From positions 2,241,501 through 2,305,500 of the forward strand of contig NZ_UGOA01000001.1 of the NCBI RefSeq assembly GCF_900452385.1: 64,000 bases of DNA, read 5' to 3'. The translations under genes were made by a program, and so were the position numbers. The notes beneath the pieces are model-generated. The model was not told the DNA's origin. It saw nothing but the letters and a program-made list of their open reading frames with translations, and made no database searches. The first letter of the stretch is position 1. Each line of letters begins with the position of its first letter. Source of the DNA: Legionella donaldsonii (GTDB lineage Bacteria; Pseudomonadota; Gammaproteobacteria; Legionellales; Legionellaceae). This document shows positions 17,826 through 26,603 of this stretch, one piece after another.

Positions 17826-17853
17826 GTTTCCTCCCCGTAAACAGGGAGGAAAC
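17826..17853. terminator. Stem-loop between convergent genes
   Basis: GTTTCCTCCC and GGGAGGAAAC form a perfect 10-bp stem with an eight-base loop, between the carbonic-anhydrase-like and VWA genes. U-tails are weak on both strands, but the position suggests a bidirectional terminator. Confidence 0.65.
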
Positions 17854-17861
17854 GATTCATC

Positions 17862-19448
17862 CTAGTTAAAACTAGGTACCTCTGGTGTTTGGCCTGTAAT
17901 TTGTTGAACTGGTGGTTTTGTAGTCTGTTGTGTACCCCCACTAAATACTCCCATATTGGTTGCTGTTTTTACACTGCCAGGTGACACGGGAGTCTGCATA
18001 GGCAGTTGTTCTACAACAGGTACAACGGGTTTAACCGCCGGTTTTCTATCGTCAAGGATTACCGCACCATCACCATCTACAAGCGTTAAATGCAATTCTT
18101 CATTATCTTTGCAGCGTACAGGTTTCAACGCCGTAAACTGTCCCGACAAATCATAGCAACAAGCGTAGGTTGTTTCTGGTCCTGCTTCGAGTTCTGCTTC
18201 GAGTTCTGCTTCGACCACAAGGCGGCAGGTAAACAACTCTCTTCCGGCCGCCCATTCCTGCATCTTATCATTCTCCGATAAGGCAGCCACGAAATCCGGA
18301 CTATCTGTGTTAATAACTGGTGAACCGAATATTTGGGCAACAGTATGTAAAACTGGTGGTTGGCTCGCTCCGTAACTAATAATAAAAAATTTGTTACGTG
18401 CAAGAATTAAAGGCGAACCATTTTGCAACGCCTCAATTTTTGATTGCAAGTCTTGCTCTGCGGAGTCTGTATTTTGACCATCAGTAAAGAGCAAAACATT
18501 AGTATGCTTTGTTGAACTGGAAAAGGAAGATAATTGGTTTGTTGTGGCAGTAAAGAGATTAGTCCCTCCACTTGCTTTTAAGCCGTTAACCTGCATACGC
18601 AAAGTCGCTAGATCTCCTTTGTTATAGGAACCAACATTGTTTATTGTACTATTAAATTGTTTAATATTGATTGTGGCATCGGGGTGAAACGCATACAAAG
18701 CCTCAGCAAATTTTATTACGCTCTTTTGCAACTGTTGGAGGCGTGTACCATTTGTCCCATATTTTTCATCCATACTCCCACTAGTATCTAGAACAAACGT
18801 ATAGGCGGGAGGCTTGGCCGCATAGGGAATAAAAACATGCGGCGTCACCTCTACTTCGTTTTCATTTAACCGTTTTTGCGCATAAAATACTTTTTTCTTT
18901 TCAAATTGAGCCGCATCGCATAACAATAAGGGGGCTTCCCCATCAATTAAAACGAGTTCCTCGCGATGATCTTTTAAAAATTCTTTAACATTGAACCTTA
19001 AAGTTTCCCCCTCAAGCTTCATGTACTTATAAGTCAAAGAGCCAAACAGAGGCGCATAGGCCATGGAGGGGAGTTGAATGTTCAGGTATTCTTGCTCTGG
19101 ATCCAGCGCAAAACCAAGTTCTAAAATAGGTAATAAAGCCTGTAATGAGCGTTTGTTCTTTTCAGTCATTTGAACATTCGTACAGGTAGCGGCATTAATT
19201 TCCGCGTTGAGTAAATCACTCAGGGTGAACCGTTTAATAGCAGGTTTTGTCTTACCTGTTTCAAGGAGTGTTTGTATCTCTCCGGCAAGATTTTCAGCCT
19301 CTTCCTGTGTGGCTGGCTTCAAAATAACCAGTTCATCCTTGCAGCTAACTTCAGCCTTGCCCTCCTCTTTCTTCCCTACCTTAATCCCCATATCTTGGAG
19401 TAACGCGATCATGTTTTTTGTGCGCAAAGCATTATTAGCAAGTTTCAT
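17862..19448 (-). CDS. VWA-domain protein, function unknown
   Basis: 528 residues without a signal peptide or membrane segments. A von Willebrand factor A domain starts near residue 215, with an intact metal-binding MIDAS sequence VLDTSGSMDEKYG (D221), then GGTNLF (T) and LLFTDGQNTDSAEQD (D). The N-terminal 200 residues are unrecognised. The C-terminal tail after about residue 450 is Pro/Thr/Gln-rich. A 12-base tandem repeat in the gene (18182-18214) encodes the run EAELEAELEAGPE. The overall form resembles eukaryotic-type VWA proteins such as copine or inter-alpha-trypsin-like modules, and it may be a secreted substrate; this is inference. Confidence 0.75.
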   Translation of the reverse strand: MKLANNALRTKNMIALLQDMGIKVGKKEEGKAEVSCKDELVILKPATQEEAENLAGEIQTLLETGKTKPAIKRFTLSDLLNAEINAATCTNVQMTEKNKRSLQALLPILELGFALDPEQEYLNIQLPSMAYAPLFGSLTYKYMKLEGETLRFNVKEFLKDHREELVLIDGEAPLLLCDAAQFEKKKVFYAQKRLNENEVEVTPHVFIPYAAKPPAYTFVLDTSGSMDEKYGTNGTRLQQLQKSVIKFAEALYAFHPDATINIKQFNSTINNVGSYNKGDLATLRMQVNGLKASGGTNLFTATTNQLSSFSSSTKHTNVLLFTDGQNTDSAEQDLQSKIEALQNGSPLILARNKFFIISYGASQPPVLHTVAQIFGSPVINTDSPDFVAALSENDKMQEWAAGRELFTCRLVVEAELEAELEAGPETTYACCYDLSGQFTALKPVRCKDNEELHLTLVDGDGAVILDDRKPAVKPVVPVVEQLPMQTPVSPGSVKTATNMGVFSGGTQQTTKPPVQQITGQTPEVPSFN

Positions 19449-19470
19449 ATCCTTTCCCTTTTTTAGTTAA

Positions 19471-19497
19471 TAATAAGTACACTTTTGTCGCCGATGA
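19471..19497 (+). promoter_or_regulatory. Sigma-28 (FliA)-like promoter, no gene downstream
   Basis: TAAT, 15 bases, then GCCGATGA. The sigma-28 consensus is TAAA-N15-GCCGATAA, so this matches 3 of 4 and 7 of 8. It points rightward, away from the VWA gene, into about 265 bases without a recognisable gene. It is either a chance match or drives a small RNA. Confidence 0.25.
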
Positions 19498-19714
19498 TAC
19501 ACAGAAACAAGAAGGAAAAACAGACAAGTTAGAAGCTATTTTTACAGGCTAATAAAAATATTTTCAAAAATTCTATTGGTCTGCTTGTCATGGCGACATT
19601 CATTATGGATAGCTTCGAGATTTAAAGAGAGGCAGAATATTTGACCAAGGCCTAAGGTTTTCCTGGGGGCATTTCACAAATCAGTGAAAAATAATTGGAT
19701 AGATAGATTTCCAC

Positions 19715-19745
19715 TGCGCAGAACTGGCAATAAACTGTCTGCGCA
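19715..19745 (-). terminator. Hairpin after the flagellar operon
   Basis: TGCGCAGA and TCTGCGCA form a perfect 8-bp stem, 18 bases downstream of the last flagellar-operon gene. There is no U-run, so it may be a weak terminator or a 3' processing signal. Confidence 0.4.
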
Positions 19746-19762
19746 AAGAAAGTGATTGGTAT

Positions 19763-20170
19763 TTACAGGTTAGTTTGCGGCGTTTTCTTGATTACCGTGC
19801 GGTAGGCATTCAAGTTCATTAGTAATTCAGCTTCAGCATTGGAAAGATGACAACTACCAATTATCTCTTCTTTATCCCCACCCATTTCTAATATACGCAA
19901 AGCATGCTGATAACTACCATCGTTATCACGCTTGTTTTCCAGCGCCTGTAGCTGATTATCCATACTCACAAATTGGCGATTTATTCCAGTAAGCTGTTTA
20001 GCGAAAACTAAATCAGCATTCACTAACAAACTATGGTGATGTTGATATTGCTTTACCTCATTGCTTAACGCAGCCAACTGCTGTCTTAGATCAGCAAAGT
20101 GCTTGCGATAGTGTAGCATTAAGCCCAAAAAAAGTACGCCAACTATTATTCCAGTACAGAAAATTATCAT
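19763..20170 (-). CDS. DUF2802 family protein, last gene of flagellar operon
   Basis: 135 residues with an N-terminal membrane segment (about residues 3 to 20) and a following coiled coil (LRQQLAALSNEVKQYQ), then a helical domain with LGGxxEEI-like and LSNAEAELLMNL patterns. This matches the DUF2802 proteins that sit at the end of motC-motD clusters in other gammaproteobacteria. The role is unknown but is likely connected to motility or chemotaxis. Its start overlaps the motD stop by four bases. Confidence 0.75.
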   Translation of the reverse strand: MIIFCTGIIVGVLFLGLMLHYRKHFADLRQQLAALSNEVKQYQHHHSLLVNADLVFAKQLTGINRQFVSMDNQLQALENKRDNDGSYQHALRILEMGGDKEEIIGSCHLSNAEAELLMNLNAYRTVIKKTPQTNL

Positions 20171-21024
20171 GGGTTTTCCTTATTATTATCCTTATTAGGT
20201 GTTTCCGTTTGGCTATTACCAACCGCATTGTCTTCTTTGCTTTGCGTTTGCTCGTCATCAGCAGCCTCTTTGTCAATCTTATAGCTCATTTCCGGATTGA
20301 ATAGCCGTGGTACAGTCCTGTCTTTGGCAATAATTAGGCTAACACGCCGGTTCATAGCCCGTCCCTCTTCTGTACCGTTATCGGCTACTGGATACTGCTC
20401 GCCAAAACCGGTCACTGTAATACGACTCTGATCCACCCCAAACGTTGTCAAACAACGAGCCACCGAAGCCGCCCTTGCCGAAGATAATTCCCAATTTGAA
20501 GGGTATTGCGGTGTATTAATGGGGACATTATCTGTATACCCTTCCAAAGCAATTGGATAAGGGAGTTTGCGGATAACGTCAGCTAATTGCATCAGTTTCA
20601 CTACGGCAATGGGTCGTAAGTCCGCACTACCGCTGTCAAACAAAGCCCCTGCTTTAATATCCAGCTCAATCCAGCCATCTTGTGGATTCATATGGTAATC
20701 AGAATCTTGTAAATCAGACAAGGCTTTGATTAATTCATTAAATTGATCTTTTTCCTGAATAGGGTTCTCTAATGCACTTTTAGCTTCTTTTCGCGAGGCA
20801 ATTTCGGCCACGGATTGATGTTCCCCTTTTTTGGTAAACGCCGAATGCATGCCCTCAGCTAACGATTTATATTTGGACACATTCACTGAGGAAATAGCGT
20901 ACATAACGACAAAAAACGCAAAGAGCAAAGTAATGAAATCAGCATAGGATACCATCCAACGGTGGGTGTCTTCATGAGCTACAGCTTTACTTTTTCTTCC
21001 GCGCATGCTGATGATGTTGTCCAT
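20167..21024 (-). CDS. motD: Flagellar motor stator protein MotD (MotB family)
   Basis: 285 residues. The N-terminal membrane segment SYADFITLLFAFFVVMYAIS contains the stator's proton-channel Asp. An OmpA-type peptidoglycan-binding domain follows at about residues 135 to 245, including EGYTDNVPINTPQYPSNWEL, SSARAASVARCL, VTGFGEQYPVADN and GRAMNRRVSLII. The tail after residue 245 is acidic and Gln/Asn-rich. It pairs with MotC as a second stator set, as in Pseudomonas. Start could be at an internal Met (MRGRKSK). It overlaps motC by 38 bases. Confidence 0.92.
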   Translation of the reverse strand: MDNIISMRGRKSKAVAHEDTHRWMVSYADFITLLFAFFVVMYAISSVNVSKYKSLAEGMHSAFTKKGEHQSVAEIASRKEAKSALENPIQEKDQFNELIKALSDLQDSDYHMNPQDGWIELDIKAGALFDSGSADLRPIAVVKLMQLADVIRKLPYPIALEGYTDNVPINTPQYPSNWELSSARAASVARCLTTFGVDQSRITVTGFGEQYPVADNGTEEGRAMNRRVSLIIAKDRTVPRLFNPEMSYKIDKEAADDEQTQSKEDNAVGNSQTETPNKDNNKENP

Positions 21025-21754
21025 AATTGTTTAACTTCAAGTTTAGCATATTTGGACTCTCACCGCTTGCCATCGAAACCAGACCCTCAACAATCATTTC
21101 ATCATGATGTATTTGATTTGCAATACAACTTTTGATTTTATTAGCGATAGGTAAAAACATTAAATTAGCCAAACCGACCCCATAAATAGTTGCTACGAAA
21201 GCCACCGCAATACCAGCCCCTAATTCACTAGGTTCGGCTAAATTACGCATCACCTGAATTAAACCAAGTACAGCCCCCAAAATACCAATTGTCGGGCTAT
21301 AGCCTCCCATACTTTCAAACACATGAGCCGCACGCAAGTCTTGCTCTTCGCAGCGGATCATTTCCGCTTCCAGTACTTGCCTTATTGTTTGTTTGTCTAC
21401 GCCAATCACTAAAAGCTCGAGACCTTGACGCATTAAGGGGTTTTTCTCCCTTTCCATGTGTTCTTCCAACGAGAGTAAACCAAATTGCCTTGCGCGCCGA
21501 GACAAATCGATTAACTGCTCACGACTCCTATCAAAAGGTTGTTGTGGTGGCCGAAAAATCCACGGCAGAATTCTGAATGCATGAATAAACGTTCGGAAAG
21601 GTGTCTGGATCATCACAGCCCCCAGAGTGCCGCCAAGGACGATCAGTAAAGCAGGCAAATTCATCAGGGAGTGGATATCGCCCCCTTCAATCATCTGGCC
21701 TATGATAATCGCCAAAAACGCTGTAACTAAACCAAGTAAGGTCAACCCGTCCAT
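20987..21754 (-). CDS. motC: Flagellar motor stator protein MotC (MotA family)
   Basis: 255 residues starting MDGLTLLGLVTAFLAIIIGQ at 21754; the longer frame to 21832 would overlap fliA and is not favoured. Four membrane segments of the MotA type are visible: near residues 5 to 25, 35 to 50, and two near residues 150 to 200 (SMGGYSPTIGILGAVLGLIQ and GIAVAFVATIYGVGLANL). The cytoplasmic loop in between is charged. It forms the A-subunit of the stator with MotD. It begins ten bases after the fliA stop. Confidence 0.92.
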   Translation of the reverse strand: MDGLTLLGLVTAFLAIIIGQMIEGGDIHSLMNLPALLIVLGGTLGAVMIQTPFRTFIHAFRILPWIFRPPQQPFDRSREQLIDLSRRARQFGLLSLEEHMEREKNPLMRQGLELLVIGVDKQTIRQVLEAEMIRCEEQDLRAAHVFESMGGYSPTIGILGAVLGLIQVMRNLAEPSELGAGIAVAFVATIYGVGLANLMFLPIANKIKSCIANQIHHDEMIVEGLVSMASGESPNMLNLKLNNYGQHHQHARKKK

Positions 21755-21764
21755 AATTTGTTTG

Positions 21765-22514
21765 TCACTCCGATAAGCGAGACCGAATGCGAAGCGTTGC
21801 CTGGCTATGAATTTGCGAGACACGGGATTCACTTACCCCCAACACTTCGCCAATTTCTTTTAAATTCAAATCTTGTTCATAATACAAGGACAATACTAAA
21901 CGCTCATTCTTCGGTAATCCTTCAATAACCTGCGCCAAATGGCTAATCAAATCATCATGTAAGGCATTAATGTGGGGTTCTGTTGAAGCATTCCCTGTCT
22001 CAGCTTTTAAGCTATCATCTGTTACACCAATATCATCGAACCCATACAGTTGGCTTCCCGCTGAATCTTTGAGCATCTCATGATATTCATCAAGGCCTAG
22101 TTTGAGCTCGGTAGCTATTTCATGATCTTTAGCATCTCGTCCTAAACGATTTTCTACGTTTTTAACTGCCTCGGAAATCATTCGCGCATTACGATACACT
22201 GAGCGTGGCACCCAATCATTACGGCGAACTTCATCCAACATATGTCCCCGGATGCGGATCCCCGCATAAGTCTCGAAAGAGGCGCCTTTGGTTGAATCAT
22301 AATGCCTGACTGCCTCTAGCAGCCCTAACATCCCCGCCTGAATGAGATCATCAAGCTGCACAGAATGCGGTAACCGACCCAGTAAATGGTGTGCTATACG
22401 CTTTACCATTAATGCATGTGTTTTAACTAATGTTTCCTGGGTTTGTTGGTTCACCTTGCCGTATGCTGCCAAAGCATCCACGACGTTCTCCTTAGTGTTT
22501 CTATCTGAAATCAC
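21765..22514 (-). CDS. fliA: Flagellar sigma factor sigma-28
   Basis: 249 residues. Region 2 includes RIAHHLLGRLPHSVQLDDLI, GMLGLLEAVRHYD and GASFETYAGIRIRGHMLDE; region 4 includes LPKNERLVLSLYYEQDLNLK and VLGVSESRVSQIHSQATLRI. FliA directs late flagellar genes (flagellin, chemotaxis) and in Legionella links motility to the transmissive phase (known). The gene lies inside the flagellar operon between flhG and motC, so it is likely under sigma-54 control. Confidence 0.97.
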   Translation of the reverse strand: MISDRNTKENVVDALAAYGKVNQQTQETLVKTHALMVKRIAHHLLGRLPHSVQLDDLIQAGMLGLLEAVRHYDSTKGASFETYAGIRIRGHMLDEVRRNDWVPRSVYRNARMISEAVKNVENRLGRDAKDHEIATELKLGLDEYHEMLKDSAGSQLYGFDDIGVTDDSLKAETGNASTEPHINALHDDLISHLAQVIEGLPKNERLVLSLYYEQDLNLKEIGEVLGVSESRVSQIHSQATLRIRSRLSE

Positions 22515-22519
22515 CCTTT

Positions 22520-23386
22520 TCAGTGTTCCCCAGCCACTAGACGCTCAAGAAAAAAGCTGGTATTCCCTCCCAGCGATTGCTTCAGTGGCCAATCCTCAAC
22601 CGTCTCAGCTAATTGTAGCAGTGCTTTTGCCGCATGCGAGTCAGGATAAGCAACAAGCACTGGTTTTTGTTTTTTTACTGCTTCATGGACTCGTTCATCG
22701 AAAGGGATAGCCCCTAAATAATCCAGGCGCACATCTAAAAACTGTTCTGCAACACGGTAGAGTTTATTAAATAATTCCCGGCCTTCACGGGTAGAGCGCA
22801 CCATATTGGCCAGTACATGAAAATGACTCCAGTTATAACGCTTGGACATGACTTTGATGAGCGCATAAGCATCTGTGAGTGACGTAGGTTCATCACAAAC
22901 TACTACAATGATTTCTTGCGATGAGCGGGCAAAACTTAAGACCGTGTCGGAAATTCCTGCTGCAGTATCAATTATCATATAATCGACATCATCAGTGAGT
23001 TCATTAAATGAATCAATGATGCCAGCATGCTCCGCGGGACTTAACTGTGTCATGTACTCTGTACCTGATGCGGCAGGGATAACACGGATTCCGCTCGCAT
23101 CTTGCAGCATAATGTCACTGAGATGGCAAAGTCCCTGCACCACATGTGATAAATTATATTTGGTGTGCAGCCCCAGCATGATATCAATATTTGCCAAACC
23201 TAAATCAGCATCCAATAGAAGGACATTTTTATTTTTCTTGGCTAAAGCGACTGCGAGATTGACAGATACATTACTTTTGCCAACACCTCCCTTCCCTGCT
23301 GACACAGCAATGACTTTAACCGGTTTAGAACGGGATAAATTACGAAGTCCTGCTGCCTGATCCAATACCTTTTTAGCCTTCGACAT
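22520..23386 (-). CDS. flhG: Flagellar number regulator FlhG (FleN), MinD-like ATPase
   Basis: 288 residues, starting at 23386 where AAGGGGG precedes the ATG; the preceding six codons of the longer frame are rejected. Deviant Walker A is SAGKGGVGKSNVSVNLAVAL, the switch regions include LLLDADLGLANIDIML and DYMIIDTAAGISDTVLSF. Together with FlhF it limits the number and fixes the polar position of flagella. It overlaps flhF by 14 bases. Confidence 0.95.
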   Translation of the reverse strand: MSKAKKVLDQAAGLRNLSRSKPVKVIAVSAGKGGVGKSNVSVNLAVALAKKNKNVLLLDADLGLANIDIMLGLHTKYNLSHVVQGLCHLSDIMLQDASGIRVIPAASGTEYMTQLSPAEHAGIIDSFNELTDDVDYMIIDTAAGISDTVLSFARSSQEIIVVVCDEPTSLTDAYALIKVMSKRYNWSHFHVLANMVRSTREGRELFNKLYRVAEQFLDVRLDYLGAIPFDERVHEAVKKQKPVLVAYPDSHAAKALLQLAETVEDWPLKQSLGGNTSFFLERLVAGEH

Positions 23387-24509
23387 AAATCCCCCTTGCA
23401 ACATCAGTCTTAAATTCGTTGCTATTGCTCAGATTTACTTTGCGTTCCTGTTCCATAAATTGCTCAAGCAATTGATGACGAGTAGCCACCTTAATGTCTT
23501 CAGGTACTCGCTGCCCATTCGTTAAATAACTTATTTCAATGCCTGTTTCTGCGATTGCACTTAATACCCCCCCTAAAACGAATGATTCGTCTAGCTTGGT
23601 AATTATGCATTGCTCGATTCGATCGCGCTGATAGCAACTAATCGCTTCATTTAAAACCTGGTAGTGGCTCGTAGCTGGTAAAACCAAGACTGTCGATATT
23701 GAATGCAAACGTGAACTCAATAGATTCATTTGAGCCGCCACACGCTCATCGGCTGGATTCATTCCTGCAGTATCAATGAGAATTAATTTTTTATCATTCA
23801 GTTGTCTAATAACCCGACTTAAAGAAACATCATCTTGAGCAACGCATACCTGGACACCCAAAATTTTTCCATAAACCATTAATTGCTCATGGGCAGCAAT
23901 CCGGTAAGTATCCATGGTTACCAACCCCAAGTTTTCAGCACCAAAACGCAAAACAAAACGAGCGGCAATTTTTGCCAGTGTGGTTGTTTTTCCAACACCA
24001 GTAGGTCCAACAAAGGCGTAAATTCCACCCTCCTCTATCCGTCGTGAATCACGAATCGGCAAGGCATCTGAAAAATAGCCAAGCAATTGTTGCCAGGCAC
24101 GCTGTTGATTCAGACTTGGATTAACTTTGCTGACTAGAAGGGAAGCGGTATGTTGACTAACCCCTAACTGCAATAATTTTTGCATGAGTACAGTATGCAA
24201 AGGCTGTTCCCCATGCCCGGTATAACCTCGTAATTGTGCTTCTAACATGCCCCGCAAAGTTTGAATTTCCTGCCGCATATCATCGAGAGGCGATGAAATA
24301 TCTTTTCCTCCTGCTTGACCAGTTGGCTCCAGACTTGCCACCGCAGCGGTTGCCGTGATGACTGATTCATCAAAATCAACGGCAGCAACTATTTCAACCC
24401 CACCTTCAACACGACTACTGGATAAGATCACTGCATCAGGACCAAAGGTCGTTTTTATTTGTTGCATTGCACTACGTGTATCCTTGGCAACAAAACGCTT
24501 TAATTTCAT
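23373..24509 (-). CDS. flhF: Flagellar placement GTPase FlhF (SRP family)
   Basis: 378 residues. A basic N-terminal part (about residues 1 to 90) includes MKLKRFVAKDTRSAMQQI. The G domain carries G1 [30 protein letters not shown], the G3 DTAGMNPAD, and TKLDE. This is the third SRP-type GTPase beside Ffh and FtsY, marking the cell pole for the flagellum. It follows flhA after 15 bases. Confidence 0.95.
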   Translation of the reverse strand: MKLKRFVAKDTRSAMQQIKTTFGPDAVILSSSRVEGGVEIVAAVDFDESVITATAAVASLEPTGQAGGKDISSPLDDMRQEIQTLRGMLEAQLRGYTGHGEQPLHTVLMQKLLQLGVSQHTASLLVSKVNPSLNQQRAWQQLLGYFSDALPIRDSRRIEEGGIYAFVGPTGVGKTTTLAKIAARFVLRFGAENLGLVTMDTYRIAAHEQLMVYGKILGVQVCVAQDDVSLSRVIRQLNDKKLILIDTAGMNPADERVAAQMNLLSSRLHSISTVLVLPATSHYQVLNEAISCYQRDRIEQCIITKLDESFVLGGVLSAIAETGIEISYLTNGQRVPEDIKVATRHQLLEQFMEQERKVNLSNSNEFKTDVARGIYVEG

Positions 24510-24524
24510 AAGGCCTCCACCTTA

Positions 24525-26603
24525 TTAGCCTACAGTACCAATAATCCGTATCTGTTTGTTATCAGGTATTTCCTGATACGATAAAACATGTAGATTATTG
24601 GAAATATTACGCACAAAACGTGCCAAAACAGTTCGTATTCCAGGTTGTACTACCAGTACAGCCAACTCTTGTTTCGCCTGCTGCTGAGCGGCAAGTTGCA
24701 TCAAGGATTGTTGTATTTTATCTGCCATTCCCGGTTCGAAACTGACTCCATGACTACTGTTCTGAATAGTATTTTGCAATAACTGTTCCAACTCGGGTTT
24801 TAGAGTGATAATTGGCAATTCTTCATTTAAACCGCTAATTTTTTGCGTTATCAGACGCGATAAGGCAACCCTGACTTGACTGATAAGGTAGTCAGGATCT
24901 TTGGATTTTGGCGCAGCTTCTGCCAATGTTTCGACAATCGTGCGAATGTCTGATAAAGGAATATGTTCAATCAATAAACCTTGCAAAACTTTAGAGACCG
25001 CACCAAGCGATAAAGTATCAGGTACTAATTCTTTTACCAATTTTGGTGACGTAGTTGCTAATTTATCCAATAATTGCTGGGTTTCTTCATAACCCAGTAA
25101 CTGTTGGCTATTTTGCTCAAGAATTTGACTTAAGTGTGTTGCAACCACCGTGGATGCATCTACAACCGTATAGCCATAGGTAAGTGCCACCTCTTTTTGA
25201 TTCTCGTTAATCCATACTGCCTCCAAACCAAAGGCTGGATCACGGGTCGGTTGACCATCTAACTCACCAAATACCTGTCCGGGATTAATAGCCAACCACT
25301 TTTCACTAAAAATGGCCGCTTCGCCCATAATGACGCCTGCCAAACTAATACGGTAATGATTAGGCTTAAGATCAAGGTTATCGCGTATATGAACGGTTGG
25401 AATAAGGAAACCAAGCTCTTGGGATATTTTTTTCCGTACCCCTTTAATTCGCGCTAACAATAAACCACTTTGTGAGCTGTCAACCAAGGGAATAAGACGA
25501 TACCCTACTTCCAAGCCAATCACATCAACAGGGTTTACATCGTCCCAAGACAATTCCGATGCAAGCGGTTCATTGATTACATTGGCATTACTTTCAACAG
25601 CCTTCTCATCCTTTGTTTTTTGTTTGTTTTGTTTAATCAGCAAGAAAGCAATCCCCCCCAAGCCTGCTGCTAACAGTAAAAAAGCAATATGAGGCATACC
25701 GGGAATTAAACCAATAAGGCCTATAATGGCAGCAGCAATGATGAGGGAACGAGGATTGCCAAAAACCTGCATCATCACTGCATTGCCCATATTCTGCGCA
25801 GTTGATACACGGGTGACCATAATAGCTGCTGCGGTAGATAGAACCAGAGAGGGAACTTGCGCTACCAAACCATCACCGATAGTCAGTAAAATATAATTAT
25901 GCAAAGCATCCGTGAACCCCATATCATGCTGTAAAACACCAATTATCAAACCACCAATAATATTAATCAGTAAAATTAAAATTCCTGCAATAGCATCCCC
26001 GCGTACAAACTTACTGGCACCATCCATGGAACCATAAAAATCAGCTTCCTGCGCTACTTCCATACGACGATTAATGGCTTGCTCCTGAGTAATTAAACCC
26101 GCATTAAGATCAGCATCAATCGCCATTTGTTTACCGGGCAATGAATCAAGGGTAAAACGCGCACTTACTTCTGAAACACGTCCAGCACCTTTCGTTACAA
26201 CCACAAAATTAATGACTACGAGGATAATAAATACCACCAAACCCACCGCATAATTCCCACCAATAACCACTTCACCGAACGATTTGATAACCTGTCCCGC
26301 GGCATCTGTGCCTGTATGACCATTGAGTAAAACAATACGCGTCGATGCCACATTTAAGGCCAGCCGCAATAAAGTTGTAATAAGAATTACTGTGGGGAAA
26401 ACAGCAAAATCGAGCGGCCTTTCACTGTAAATCACCGCTAGTAATACCACTAAAGACAAAGCAATATTAAAAGTAAATAAAATGTCGAGACAAAATGCCG
26501 GCAGAGGCAACATCATCATGCTCAACATAATGATGAGCATCAACGGTGTACCCAACCCTTGCTGCATCCATTGACGTATAGTTTGTAAAATCGCATTCAT
26601 CAA
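24525..26603 (-). CDS. flhA: Flagellar export gate protein FlhA
   Basis: 692 residues. The N-terminal half has about eight membrane segments with the conserved FHIPEP-type region (VAEVSARFTLDSLPGKQMAI), followed from about residue 330 by the cytoplasmic ring-forming domain (WDDVNPVDVIGLEVGYRLIP). It forms the nonameric export gate with FlhB and FliPQR. It overlaps flhB by four bases. Confidence 0.97.
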   Translation of the reverse strand: MMNAILQTIRQWMQQGLGTPLMLIIMLSMMMLPLPAFCLDILFTFNIALSLVVLLAVIYSERPLDFAVFPTVILITTLLRLALNVASTRIVLLNGHTGTDAAGQVIKSFGEVVIGGNYAVGLVVFIILVVINFVVVTKGAGRVSEVSARFTLDSLPGKQMAIDADLNAGLITQEQAINRRMEVAQEADFYGSMDGASKFVRGDAIAGILILLINIIGGLIIGVLQHDMGFTDALHNYILLTIGDGLVAQVPSLVLSTAAAIMVTRVSTAQNMGNAVMMQVFGNPRSLIIAAAIIGLIGLIPGMPHIAFLLLAAGLGGIAFLLIKQNKQKTKDEKAVESNANVINEPLASELSWDDVNPVDVIGLEVGYRLIPLVDSSQSGLLLARIKGVRKKISQELGFLIPTVHIRDNLDLKPNHYRISLAGVIMGEAAIFSEKWLAINPGQVFGELDGQPTRDPAFGLEAVWINENQKEVALTYGYTVVDASTVVATHLSQILEQNSQQLLGYEETQQLLDKLATTSPKLVKELVPDTLSLGAVSKVLQGLLIEHIPLSDIRTIVETLAEAAPKSKDPDYLISQVRVALSRLITQKISGLNEELPIITLKPELEQLLQNTIQNSSHGVSFEPGMADKIQQSLMQLAAQQQAKQELAVLVVQPGIRTVLARFVRNISNNLHVLSYQEIPDNKQIRIIGTVG

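Larger units (their letters stand above)
19449..19762. other. Intergenic region between VWA gene and flagellar operon
   Basis: About 314 bases with a sigma-28-like box at its left end and a hairpin at its right end, both listed. The rest shows no coding potential I can support. Confidence 0.5.
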
